Below are positions 12,131 through 19,904 of a stretch of 36,817 nucleotides of DNA, piece after piece. The notes under the pieces were generated by a model. It ran no database searches. It had not been told where the DNA came from and was given only the letters and a program-made list of their open reading frames with translations. The number at the start of each line of letters is the position of its first letter. Position 1 is the first letter of the stretch. The stretch lies in the IMG/VR virus record IMGVR_UViG_3300030102_002155, positions 1 through 36,817 of that record; one strand, 5' to 3'. This DNA is from a virus. Made by a program: the position numbers and the translations under genes.

Positions 12131-12161
12131 CATTAGCAATCGCTTATATATGAATAAAAGT

Positions 12162-12190
12162 TTGCAATAATAAAAAATTTTAATTATAGT
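12162..12190 (+). promoter_or_regulatory. Late promoter before the large terminase
   Basis: TTGCAA (12162-12167), exact 17-base spacer, TATAGT (12185-12190). The start near 12197 falls within or just past the AGAGGTGG ribosome site, so the leader is very short. This is the only strong promoter seen ahead of the late region. Confidence 0.55.
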
Positions 12191-12205
12191 TAGAGGTGGA
12201 CAATT

Positions 12206-12238
12206 ATGCTTAGTTGTTATCTAAAACTCCAATTATGA
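12206..12238 (+). CDS. Possible leader peptide coupled to the large terminase
   Basis: ATG 12206 lies six bases after AGAGGTGG, the best ribosome site here, but its frame codes only MLSCYLKLQL. Its TGA overlaps ATG 12235 of the terminase (ATGA), the classic arrangement for translational coupling. A sequencing frameshift near the start of the terminase gene would look the same. Confidence 0.4.
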   Translation: MLSCYLKLQL

Positions 12239-13653
12239 ATCAAGACAGAATAAGTGAAATATCAAAAACGCTTAGAACACGGCGTGTAGAGAATAAATTA
12301 AAATATTATAAGCCGTATCGGTTTCAAGTTAATTTTCATGAAACTGGCAAACATGCTAACCAAAGGTTACTCATGGCAGCAAATAGGGTCGGGAAATCTT
12401 ATGTGGGAGCAATGGAAATGGCAATGCATTTGACAGGTGCATATCCTCAATGGTGGAAAGGAAGAAGATTTAAACAGCCTATCAAGGCTTGGGTGTGTGG
12501 AGCATCGAATGAGACGACAAGAGATATCTGTCAAAAAGAACTATTTGGGCAACCTGATAACCCAAGAGAAAAGGGACGTGGTTCAATCCCAAAACATCTA
12601 ATTGGCGAGACTACAAGAAAACCCGGAGTGCCGAACGCACATTCTTCTGTATTGGTTAAACATGTTTCGGGTGGCTGGTCTAGGGTTGCTTTCAAAGCCT
12701 ACGAAATGGGTGCTGAAAAATTTATGGGGGAGTCCATAGATTTGGTATGGCTAGATGAAGAGCCATCACAAGATATCTACTCACAATGCATTACAAGGAC
12801 GCTTGATAGACAAGGAATGGTTTATTTAACCTTTACGCCTGAATCAGGCATTACTGAGGTAGTGCAGAACTTTACAACGAATTTAAAACCTAAACAGGCT
12901 CTTATTACAGCAGGTTGGGAGGATGCAGACCATCTAACTGACGACATGAAAGAGCAAATCTTATCGGCTCTACCACCTCATGAACGTGAATTGAGGTCAA
13001 AAGGTATTCCGATGATAGGTTCAGGGCTAGTATTTCCTATAGATGAGGACAGTTTAACCTGCGAACCTTTTCAAATACCCGAACATTTTGCAAGAATTGC
13101 TGCAATAGACTTTGGTTATGACCACCCTACAGCAGTTGTATGGGTAGCATGGGACAGAGATGAGGACATTGTTTACGTCTATGACTGTTATCGTCAGTCA
13201 AAACAGACGCCTGACTACCACGCAGGACACATCAATCAGCGTGAGGGCAGTCATTTTATACCTATAGCGTTCCCACATGACGGATATCAACACGATAAAG
13301 GGTCAGGAGTAACACTTGCAGAGCAATATAGACACGCACACGTCAATATGTTGCCGTTTCACTTCGAGAATCCACCTGCATTAGGCGAAAAAAAGGGTGG
13401 AAATAGCGTTGAAGCAGGGTTAATGGAGATGTTGACAAGAATGGAGCAAGGAAAGTTCAAAGTTTTTAACACTTTGTACGATTGGTTTGAAGAATTTAGG
13501 TTATATCATCGTAAAGATGGTAAATTAGTTAAAATTAAAGACGATTTAATGTCTGCAACACGATATGCAACCATGAGTTTGCGTTATGCTGATACAGAAA
13601 CGTCAAAATGGAACAAAAAGGGTCGATTAGGACCTGATGTAGCAATCGTTTAG
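12235..13653 (+). CDS. terL: Terminase large subunit
   Basis: 472 residues from ATG 12235 (a TTG at 12214 would add seven). Packages DNA into the prohead with an N-terminal ATPase and a C-terminal nuclease. Walker A AANRVGKS (48-55); Walker B and catalytic Glu LVWLDEEP (about 169-176); RNase H-like nuclease AIDFGYDHPTAVVW (first Asp ~291) and a late Asp pair KDDLMSATRY (~435). The sequence type fits short-tailed phages of the P22/T7 plan. Start choice rests on the coupled leader peptide at 12206. The small subunit is far away at 847. Confidence 0.95.
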   Translation: MNQDRISEISKTLRTRRVENKLKYYKPYRFQVNFHETGKHANQRLLMAANRVGKSYVGAMEMAMHLTGAYPQWWKGRRFKQPIKAWVCGASNETTRDICQKELFGQPDNPREKGRGSIPKHLIGETTRKPGVPNAHSSVLVKHVSGGWSRVAFKAYEMGAEKFMGESIDLVWLDEEPSQDIYSQCITRTLDRQGMVYLTFTPESGITEVVQNFTTNLKPKQALITAGWEDADHLTDDMKEQILSALPPHERELRSKGIPMIGSGLVFPIDEDSLTCEPFQIPEHFARIAAIDFGYDHPTAVVWVAWDRDEDIVYVYDCYRQSKQTPDYHAGHINQREGSHFIPIAFPHDGYQHDKGSGVTLAEQYRHAHVNMLPFHFENPPALGEKKGGNSVEAGLMEMLTRMEQGKFKVFNTLYDWFEEFRLYHRKDGKLVKIKDDLMSATRYATMSLRYADTETSKWNKKGRLGPDVAIV

Positions 13654-13663
13654 GAGAAATATT

Positions 13664-13822
13664 ATGGCATTACCACTACTAGGATTTTTAGGCAGAACTG
13701 CTGCTATGAAATTCGCAAAAAAAATGGGCAGTAATAATACTGTCAAATTATTAAAAGAAGCAGAAAAAAAGTTCCCAAAACTTGGAAATAATGCGAGAAG
13801 ACAGTTTGAAAGTGGCAAATAA
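13664..13822 (+). CDS. Small basic protein between terminase and portal
   Basis: 52 residues, preceded by AGGAGAAATATT. Hydrophobic N-terminus (ALPLLGFLGRTAAMKFA), then a Lys/Arg-rich amphipathic part (KLLKEAEKKFPKLGNNARRQ). TAATG junction with the portal gene. No family recognised; position suggests a head or packaging accessory. Confidence 0.65.
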   Translation: MALPLLGFLGRTAAMKFAKKMGSNNTVKLLKEAEKKFPKLGNNARRQFESGK

Positions 13823-15855
13823 TGGCTGAATTGAACGGAAAAATGACTGATAGTGAATTAGCAGCTTATTTAGAGTCAGAAATACAAAGTTCAACAGGTC
13901 ATATGAACAGCGAACTCTCAAATCAAAGAGAAGACGCTATGAAATATTATTTGGGTGAAAAATTTGGCAATGAAATAGATGGTCGTTCTGAAATCGTTAC
14001 AACTGATGTCAGAGATACTGTCGAATACATTATGCCGTCATTGATGAGGATATTTACGACTCATAACAACATAGCTGAATTTGAGCCACAAGGACCTGAA
14101 GACATTCCTATGGCAGAACAGGCTACCGATTACGTCAATTATGTTTTTAACAAGCAAAATAACGGCTTTAAGGTCCTTTATGATGCCTTTAAGGACGCAC
14201 TTATAAGCAAAACAGGTATTGTTAAGCATTATTGGGAAGAAAAAGACGAAAAAAAGACGGAAACTTACACAAATCTGACAGATGTCGAATATCAGAGTAT
14301 TTTAGCCAATGACGAGCTAGAAGTGTTAGAACACACAGAAGAAGTGCAATCTGAAGAAGTTTCTGATGAAAATGGTATTGTAATACAGCCTAAAGTGTCT
14401 ACACATGATGTAAAAGTGTTGTGTGAAAAAAAATATGGGCAAGTTAGGATTGCTGCTGTTCCACCTGAAGAATTTTTAATATCAAGAAGAGCAACAGACT
14501 TAGAATCTGCTCATTTTATTTGCCATAGAGTTAAAAAAACTGTTTCAGACCTAGTACAAGAGGGCTACAAACAGTCAATTATTGATTCTGTAAGGGACTA
14601 CACGGCTTCACAAGCAGAATATAATGAAGAAAGACTTGCAAGATTTAGTTTAGATGATGATTCTATTCCTCCTGACGAGGGCATAGGTGCGTCAAGGCAG
14701 ATATGGGTAGATGAATGTTACATCAAATTAGATGAAAACAAAGATGGAATTGCAGAACTTAGAAAGATAACAAAAGTTGGTAATGTTATATTGGACAACG
14801 AAGAAATCGACATGATTCCTTTCTCAACAATATGCCCATTACCGATTCCTCATAAGTTTTACGGAATGTCGATAGCTGATACTGTCAAAGATATCCAATT
14901 AATCAAGTCTACAATTATGCGTAACCTGTTAGACAATATGTATCTTACAAACAATGCAAGATACGCAGTTTTATCAGGTCAAGTAGAGTTAGATGATTTA
15001 TTAACATCACGTCCGGGTGGCATTGTAAGGACTAGAAGTCCTAACGCCGTAACAGCGTTGCCCACTCCACAAATACAACCTTATGCTTTTCAGATGGTTC
15101 AATATTTAGACGGAATTAGAGAAGAAAGGAGTGGGGTATCTAAAATGACACAAGGACTCAATCCTGATGTACTAACATCTCATGTAACGTCAGGTGCGAT
15201 TTCAGCAGCTACAGAGTCTGCAATGCAAAGAGTAGAATTAATAGCTCGTATATTTGCTGAAACAGGAATCAAAGATATGTTTAGAAACATATATTCGTTA
15301 GTACAAAAATATGAAGATAGAAAAAAAGTTTTTTATTTAAACAATAAGTTCGTTCCACTCGATGTTTCTAGGTGGGCAGACAAACTTAATTGCACAATAA
15401 ACGTAGGCATAGGTAGTGGTAGTCAGCAAACTAAACTGCAATCTATGAGTAGTATAATGAGTATTATACAAAAACTAATAGAAGTTGGTGGTATGAATAC
15501 ACTTGTAACATCACAAAACATTTACAACGCTGTAAGTGAGTTTGTTACACAAGCTGGATATAAAAATCCAAACTTGTTTGTTAGCAATCCAGCAATGATG
15601 CCACCACCACCACCACCACAACCTACTGTTGATGAAAAAATTGCAACACAAAAACGACAAGTAGAATTGAAAAAACTTGAAACAGATGCAGAAGTTTCTG
15701 TTATGGAACTCAAACTTAAAAAAGATATGGCAACTGTTGAACTTGCAATCAAACAACAAGAACTTGAAATTAACAAACAAGAATTAGAAATTAAAAAAGC
15801 AGAACTTGCATTAGAAGTAACACAAGAAAGACCTGTTAAAATTGGCAATGACTAG
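13822..15855 (+). CDS. Portal protein (P22-like head-tail connector)
   Basis: 677 residues. Forms the ring through which DNA enters and leaves the head. The N-terminal part (REDAMKYYLGEKFGNEIDGR, then SEIVTTDVRDTVEYIMPSL) and the core (IPHKFYGMSIADTVKDIQ, STIMRNLLDNMYLTNNARY) are typical of large podovirus portals. A proline run (592-600, from CCA/CCT repeats) leads to a long charged coiled coil that may form the portal barrel. Located directly after terminase as usual. Confidence 0.9.
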   Translation: MAELNGKMTDSELAAYLESEIQSSTGHMNSELSNQREDAMKYYLGEKFGNEIDGRSEIVTTDVRDTVEYIMPSLMRIFTTHNNIAEFEPQGPEDIPMAEQATDYVNYVFNKQNNGFKVLYDAFKDALISKTGIVKHYWEEKDEKKTETYTNLTDVEYQSILANDELEVLEHTEEVQSEEVSDENGIVIQPKVSTHDVKVLCEKKYGQVRIAAVPPEEFLISRRATDLESAHFICHRVKKTVSDLVQEGYKQSIIDSVRDYTASQAEYNEERLARFSLDDDSIPPDEGIGASRQIWVDECYIKLDENKDGIAELRKITKVGNVILDNEEIDMIPFSTICPLPIPHKFYGMSIADTVKDIQLIKSTIMRNLLDNMYLTNNARYAVLSGQVELDDLLTSRPGGIVRTRSPNAVTALPTPQIQPYAFQMVQYLDGIREERSGVSKMTQGLNPDVLTSHVTSGAISAATESAMQRVELIARIFAETGIKDMFRNIYSLVQKYEDRKKVFYLNNKFVPLDVSRWADKLNCTINVGIGSGSQQTKLQSMSSIMSIIQKLIEVGGMNTLVTSQNIYNAVSEFVTQAGYKNPNLFVSNPAMMPPPPPPQPTVDEKIATQKRQVELKKLETDAEVSVMELKLKKDMATVELAIKQQELEINKQELEIKKAELALEVTQERPVKIGND

Positions 15856-15994
15856 TAGAATAAAACAAAGAAGATTGATTTCGAATAAAATAAGAAAGTT
15901 AAGACAAGAGGGTAAAACACAAAAAGAAGCAGTAGCAATAGCAATGAGTATGTATGACACAAGAAAATCTAAAAACAGAAATAGAATTACTTAA
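15848..15994 (+). CDS. Tiny basic protein (DUF6496-like pattern)
   Basis: 48 residues, strongly basic. KIRKLRQEGKTQKEAVAIAM (15-34) resembles the helix of short phage proteins with KQAIAIAL-type motifs (DUF6496-like). Starts inside the portal stop region and overlaps the next gene by 41 bases. First of a run of tiny late genes. Confidence 0.55.
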   Translation: MTSRIKQRRLISNKIRKLRQEGKTQKEAVAIAMSMYDTRKSKNRNRIT

Positions 15995-16178
15995 AAAAGA
16001 AATTAATGTAATTAAATCAAATCATCTTACTCATATAGAAAAAGATATAGAAGATTTAAAAGTTGATGTAAAACACATTAAATCAGAAGTATTAAAATTT
16101 AAACATATTGGTTACGGAGCAATCGCTGTTTTTGTTTTAATGAGTGATAAATTTAACGACATATTGAGGTTATTATAA
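15954..16178 (+). CDS. Coiled-coil protein with C-terminal membrane helix (XhlA-like)
   Basis: 74 residues. Ile/Leu heptads from 5 to ~50 (LKTEIELLKKEINVIKSN, IEKDIEDLKVDVKHIKSEV), then one membrane segment (HIGYGAIAVFVLM) and a short tail. This is the layout of XhlA-type phage lysis accessory proteins, although position in the head cassette is unusual for lysis. The start lies in the preceding gene without an obvious ribosome site. Confidence 0.6.
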   Translation: MTQENLKTEIELLKKEINVIKSNHLTHIEKDIEDLKVDVKHIKSEVLKFKHIGYGAIAVFVLMSDKFNDILRLL

Positions 16179-16264
16179 TGGCATACGGCTACGGAAATAA
16201 AAAAAGTAACAAAAAAAATCAAAATAAAAACAAAAAGAAAAAGAAAAAAATGGGGAGTTGTTAA
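16178..16264 (+). CDS. Tiny poly-lysine/asparagine protein
   Basis: 28 residues: AYGYGN followed by almost only Lys and Asn, ending MGSC. Shares TAATG overlaps with both neighbours, which supports translation despite its size. Likely binds DNA or acidic virion surfaces by charge; the role is unknown. Confidence 0.5.
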   Translation: MAYGYGNKKSNKKNQNKNKKKKKKMGSC

Positions 16265-16434
16265 TGGGAGCTAAAACTAAACACTATTTTAAAACTGGCA
16301 AAGAATATAAAGGCAATGTGCATAAAATGCCTAATGGACAAATTCACACAGGTAAATCACATAACAAAAACTCAAAACAAGTAGTTCATTTTAAAGATTT
16401 ATCAGATAGAGCAAAAAAGGTAGCAAAATCATAA
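16264..16434 (+). CDS. Tiny basic late protein
   Basis: 56 residues. TKHYFKTGKEYKGNVHKMPN, continuing GQIHTGKSH, is a short beta-hairpin-like part, followed by a basic helix (FKDLSDRAKKVAK). The pattern recurs in small phage proteins near head genes. TAATG junctions on both sides. Confidence 0.6.
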   Translation: MGAKTKHYFKTGKEYKGNVHKMPNGQIHTGKSHNKNSKQVVHFKDLSDRAKKVAKS

Positions 16435-16553
16435 TGAAAAAGAAAAAGAAAAAAACTTTTCCTGACTTAAACAAAGATGGAAAAGTAACACAAGCTGACA
16501 TCCTTATGGGTAGAGGTGTGTTAAGAAAACAAAAAGGTGGTAGATATGGCTAA
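16434..16553 (+). CDS. Tiny EF-hand-like protein
   Basis: 39 residues. After a Lys run, FPDLNKDGKVTQADILMGRG carries a D-x-N-x-D-G-x-V-x-x-x-D loop like an EF-hand or dockerin calcium site. Similar one-loop proteins occur in marine phages. Overlaps the next gene by eight bases. A calcium-binding virion role is inferred. Confidence 0.6.
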   Translation: MKKKKKKTFPDLNKDGKVTQADILMGRGVLRKQKGGRYG

Positions 16554-16689
16554 ATTATGTGCTAAAGGCAAAGCTGCTGCAAAAAGAAAATTTAAAGTTT
16601 ACCCAAGTGCTTATGCAAATATGTATGCATCAGGCGTTTGTTCAGGTCGAATAAAACCAAAGAAAAATGCCAAGAAAAAAAGGACTTAG
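16546..16689 (+). CDS. Tiny basic conserved phage protein
   Basis: 47 residues. AKLCAKGKAAAKRKFKVYPS, continuing AYANMYASGVCSG, is a well-recurring phage segment (K-A-A-A-K-R-K-F-x-V-Y-P-S-A-Y-A-N). Highly basic with two Cys. Overlaps the DUF5872 gene by 23 bases. Function unknown. Confidence 0.7.
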   Translation: MAKLCAKGKAAAKRKFKVYPSAYANMYASGVCSGRIKPKKNAKKKRT

Positions 16690-16909
16690 ACAATGGGTCA
16701 AAGATAAATGGGTAGATATTGCTAATAGACGTTCTGACGGCTCGTTTCCACCTTGTGGTAGGTCAAAGGGTGAGAAAAGAAAAAAGTACCCAAAATGTGT
16801 GCCTCTAGCTAAAGCTAGAAGCATGTCTAAAGGTAAAAGACGTGCTGCAGTTGCAAGAAAACAAGCAAAATCAAACAGAGGACCAAGACCATCGTACGCA
16901 AAAACGTAA
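16667..16909 (+). CDS. DUF5872 family protein
   Basis: 80 residues. LRQWVKDKWVDIANRR, PPCGRSKGEKRKKYPKCVPL and AKARSMSKGKRRAA match the DUF5872 pattern, with conserved W-V-D-I, CGR and YPKC. Its paired Cys and His/Lys content suggest a small metal- or nucleic-acid-binding protein. Function unknown; common in phages near structural genes. Confidence 0.8.
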   Translation: MPRKKGLRQWVKDKWVDIANRRSDGSFPPCGRSKGEKRKKYPKCVPLAKARSMSKGKRRAAVARKQAKSNRGPRPSYAKT

Positions 16910-16959
16910 AAAGTTATTTTGGTAATTCACCATTAACAGCAAATGATTTACAAAGTCTA

Positions 16960-17109
16960 ATGCTAAAAAACAGAATTTCTGTTGAAGAGATGTTTATGTT
17001 AACAGGTCACAAGCCTAACGACATACGTGGATATCTTAGAGGCAGCAAAAAGATTCCTCACTATTGGAGTGAAGAAACATTACTAGAAAAAATAAAACCT
17101 AACGAATAA
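16960..17109 (+). CDS. Small HTH-like protein with unclear start
   Basis: 49 residues from ATG 16960, which has no ribosome site. The frame stays open back to 16837 without another ATG, GTG or TTG. The upstream codons read VKSYFGNSPLTANDLQSL, which looks like real protein. ISVEEMFMLTGHKPNDIRGY, then LRGSKKIPHYW, resembles a Cro/XRE helix-turn-helix. Either the start is non-canonical, a base is wrong near 16905, or translation passes from the DUF5872 gene by frameshift. Confidence 0.5.
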   Translation: MLKNRISVEEMFMLTGHKPNDIRGYLRGSKKIPHYWSEETLLEKIKPNE

Positions 17110-17147
17110 CTACACCTGCATAAGCAGATAGAATCAAAGGAGAAAAC

Positions 17148-17402
17148 ATGACTGAAAAACAAAAACAAATTGCTGATGGAAAAGAAGCAAAAATGTTATT
17201 AGAACATCCAATGTTGGTAAAAGCATTTAATGATATATTAAATGACGGATATCAAAAATGGATGACAACTAATATAGACCAAAAAGAGGAGAGAGAAGCA
17301 ATTTATCATGCACAAGTTGGACTTATGAGAGTAAAACAAGTTTTGGTAAATGCTATAGATAACGGAAAAATATTAGAAGAAGAGGTAAAAAACGATGGCT
17401 AA
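17148..17402 (+). CDS. Small helical protein before the scaffold
   Basis: 84 residues with an excellent ribosome site (AAAGGAGAAAAC). Helical: MLLEHPMLVKAFNDILND and AIYHAQVGLMRVKQVLVNAI. Overlaps the scaffold gene by eight bases, so probably a head-assembly accessory. Small proteins with the pattern LLxHPxxxxAFxxI precede head genes in many podoviruses. Confidence 0.7.
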   Translation: MTEKQKQIADGKEAKMLLEHPMLVKAFNDILNDGYQKWMTTNIDQKEEREAIYHAQVGLMRVKQVLVNAIDNGKILEEEVKNDG

Positions 17403-18444
17403 AATAAACAAACCTACTCCAAACGATAATATTCCCGTTACAGAAAGCAAGAATAAAGGAATTCCTGTAACAGACGTAAGGTCTGCACAAGAAGCATTGA
17501 TGGCTCAATTACAGTCTCCAGCAACGGAACAAGCTGAAGAGCAAGAAATGCAACCAGAAACTGAGGATTTAGTTTCTGAAGAGGCAATGGAAGTTGCCGA
17601 ATCAGTTGAGGAAGCAACAGATAATCCTGACGGATTGACTGTTGACGATTTAGTTGAAGATACTTTACAAGAAGAAGAAGACCAACCTAAGTTGTATACT
17701 GTTAAAATTGATGGTAAGGACACTCAGGTCACGGAAGACGAGCTTCTAGCAGGGTATAGTAGACAAGCTGATTACACACGAAAAAGTCAAGTATTGGCAG
17801 AGCAACGTAAAAAAGCTGATGATGAATTAGCTACGACTCAACAAGAAAGACAGCGATATATTTCTCAACTTGAACAATTTGGCAATCAAAGCAAAAGTAA
17901 GCTAGATGCTTTCAAGAGCATTGATTGGGAAAAACTCAAGGCAGAAGACCCAATGGAATATATGAGTAAACGTGATGCTTATAGAGATTTGCAAGAAAAC
18001 ATAAGAGCAAGTCAAGAAGAGCAACAACGTGAAACTCTAAAGTTCCAACAAGAACAGTTGAAAAAATTTGAAGAAGTAAAAAAAGTCAATTACGACGATT
18101 TAATCGTTCGTGTTCCACAATGGGCAGACCCTGAAAAAGGAGCAGAAGTTAAACAAAATGTTAAAAACTATGCACAAGAAAGAGGGTTTACACAACAAGA
18201 ACTCGACGGATTAATCGACGCAAGGAGCATTGAAATGTTATACAAAGCTATGTTATATGACAAATTAGTTAGTCAAAAAATTCAAACTAAAAAGCAAAAG
18301 ACAGTACCTAAAGTTACTAAACCGGGAGCAGGTACATCTAAAACTGAGGTCGCATCAGAGAAAGTGAAGCAACAAAGGCAAAGACTAAAAAGAACAGGAC
18401 ATGTCAATGATGCCTCAAAGCTCATTGAAAGCCTGTTGTCTTAA
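17395..18444 (+). CDS. Scaffolding protein
   Basis: 349 residues. N-terminal ~95 residues acidic and disordered; LYTVKIDGKDTQVTEDELLA (from ~100), then GYSRQADYTRKSQVL, is the recurring scaffold signature of marine podoviruses; long coiled coil to ~225; basic C-terminus (QRQRLKRTGHVNDASKLIES) as used for capsid binding. Located directly before the capsid gene. It should direct prohead assembly and then leave. Confidence 0.85.
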   Translation: MAKINKPTPNDNIPVTESKNKGIPVTDVRSAQEALMAQLQSPATEQAEEQEMQPETEDLVSEEAMEVAESVEEATDNPDGLTVDDLVEDTLQEEEDQPKLYTVKIDGKDTQVTEDELLAGYSRQADYTRKSQVLAEQRKKADDELATTQQERQRYISQLEQFGNQSKSKLDAFKSIDWEKLKAEDPMEYMSKRDAYRDLQENIRASQEEQQRETLKFQQEQLKKFEEVKKVNYDDLIVRVPQWADPEKGAEVKQNVKNYAQERGFTQQELDGLIDARSIEMLYKAMLYDKLVSQKIQTKKQKTVPKVTKPGAGTSKTEVASEKVKQQRQRLKRTGHVNDASKLIESLLS

Positions 18445-18476
18445 TACTAAACTTTTAACACAGAGGTGTAATACAA

Positions 18477-19418
18477 ATGGCACAATTAACAAATACATTT
18501 GAAACTTATGATGCTGTGGGAAACAGAGAAGATTTGCAGAATATTATTTATAATATTACTCCAACTGATACTCCATTTATGTCAAGTATTGGTACAGGAA
18601 ATGCAACATTCACAAAACATGAATGGCAAACTGATTCTTTAGCATCACCTGCTTCAAACGCACAAATAGAGGGTGATGATTCACCTAATGCAGCAATGTC
18701 AGCAACAACTCGTGTTCTCAACTATACACAGATTTCATACAAACCTGTTATGGTCTCAGGAACACAAGAGACAGTTATACATGCTGGTGTAAATTCTGAA
18801 TTAGCTTATCAAATAGCTAAAGCAGGTAAAGAACTTAAAAGAGATATGGAACTAGACCTTACCGGTAAAACCGATGCAACAGCAGGTTCAGGTAATGGTG
18901 GTGCAGCTCGTAAATCAAGAGGATTTGAAAGCTGGACAGTAACTAATAACTCTTATGGTTCAGGTGGTTCAAATTCTAGTGGTTCTGTTACTGACGGAAC
19001 ACAAAGGTCTTTGACAGAATCCATTCTTAAAACAGAGTTAAAAGCCTGTTATGACAATGGTGGTAATCCTGACCTATTGCTAGTAGGTTCATTCAACAAA
19101 CAAAAAGTATCAGGCTTTACTGGTAACTCTACACGTATGGACATGGCAGAAGATAGAAGTCTAGTAGCTACTATTGATGTTTATGTTTCTGACTTTGGAG
19201 AAATCAGAGTCGTAGCTGATAGGGTACTTCGTTCTTCAGGAAGAAGTGCATTGTTAGTTGAAACAGAAATGTTTGCTACTGGTTTTTTAAGACCTTTCCA
19301 AACAATAGACCTAGCAAAAACAGGTGACGCAGAGAAAAGACTACTCTTAGCAGAGTGGACACTCATAGCTAAAAATGAAGCGTCTTCAGCAACAATAGCT
19401 GATTTAACAACTTCATAA
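18477..19418 (+). CDS. Major capsid protein (DUF5309 type)
   Basis: 313 residues. Opens with TNTFETYDAVGNREDLQNII and YNITPTDTPFMSSIG, the DUF5309/SU10 capsid signature. Also NYTQISYKPVMVSGTQETV and a C-terminal GFLRPFQTIDLAKTGDAEKR typical of the HK97-fold P domain end. A Gly/Ser-rich insert (SYGSGGSNSSGSV) is probably a surface loop. AGAGGTGTAATACAA precedes the ATG. A hairpin follows the gene. Confidence 0.92.
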   Translation: MAQLTNTFETYDAVGNREDLQNIIYNITPTDTPFMSSIGTGNATFTKHEWQTDSLASPASNAQIEGDDSPNAAMSATTRVLNYTQISYKPVMVSGTQETVIHAGVNSELAYQIAKAGKELKRDMELDLTGKTDATAGSGNGGAARKSRGFESWTVTNNSYGSGGSNSSGSVTDGTQRSLTESILKTELKACYDNGGNPDLLLVGSFNKQKVSGFTGNSTRMDMAEDRSLVATIDVYVSDFGEIRVVADRVLRSSGRSALLVETEMFATGFLRPFQTIDLAKTGDAEKRLLLAEWTLIAKNEASSATIADLTTS

Positions 19419-19449
19419 AAATTCATATACTCCTCATGGTACATGAATG

Positions 19450-19478
19450 GGAGGAGGGTTTGAGAATTTCCCTCCTCC
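19450..19478 (+). other. GC-rich hairpin after the capsid gene
   Basis: Perfect 9-bp stem GGAGGAGGG (19450-19458) and CCCTCCTCC (19470-19478), 11-base loop, no T-run after it. Probably an RNA-stability or processing element that keeps capsid mRNA abundant, or a weak attenuator before the head-decoration genes. Confidence 0.6.
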
Positions 19479-19554
19479 ACAAAAAGATACATTAATAATG
19501 ACCTTGAAGAACGTATCGCTTCGGAACGAGGGTTATTAATACAAGGAGACTTTA

Positions 19555-19902
19555 ATGAGAACATTAAATGATTATTTTATGACAGCAGAAATAGAAGATA
19601 TTTCTACTGCATCTAGCACATTTGTTCCAGTTCCAGATGGTGGTCGTATTATCAAAATTATAACAGCACTACAAGGTGCTATTAGTGGTGGTAATGCAGC
19701 TATTTCATTTGAAATTGGTGGAACTGCCGTAACAGGTGGTGGAATAACAGTTGCACACTCAGGTTCAGCAGCAGGTACAGTTGATTCAGCAGTACCGACA
19801 GCAGCTAATAGAGTTGAAGAAGACGGCACTATTGAAATGATTACCGATGGTGGTTCTACAGGTGCTAAAAAATTATTGGTAACATTTGTTATTAGGAGAT
19901 AA
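19555..19902 (+). CDS. Head decoration-like protein
   Basis: 115 residues, beta-rich and Gly/Ala/Thr-rich (VPVPDGGRIIKIITALQGAI, then GGNAAISFEIGGTAVTGGG), ending VTFVIRR. Position after capsid and composition match small capsid-decorating or stabilising proteins of DUF5309-capsid phages. ACAAGGAGACTTTA precedes the ATG. Confidence 0.6.
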   Translation: MRTLNDYFMTAEIEDISTASSTFVPVPDGGRIIKIITALQGAISGGNAAISFEIGGTAVTGGGITVAHSGSAAGTVDSAVPTAANRVEEDGTIEMITDGGSTGAKKLLVTFVIRR

Positions 19903-19904
19903 AT

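Larger units (their letters stand above)
11688..12205. other. Non-coding stretch between early and late regions
   Basis: About 520 bases with no credible gene. It holds the terminator at 11703-11736, two bipartite motif copies in reverse orientation (11752-11773, 11964-11985), one forward (11998-12019), a TATAAT at 11801-11806 about 45 bases past the first of them, a GC-rich patch with a C6 run (12065-12070) and a G5 run (12116-12120), and the late promoter at 12162-12190. Confidence 0.6.

Noticed and set aside
15511-15848. Long minus-strand frames opposite the end of the portal gene
   Set aside because: They mirror the Pro and Gln/Glu/Lys-rich codons of the portal C-terminus (giving Trp/Gly and Ser/Phe runs) and have no ribosome site.
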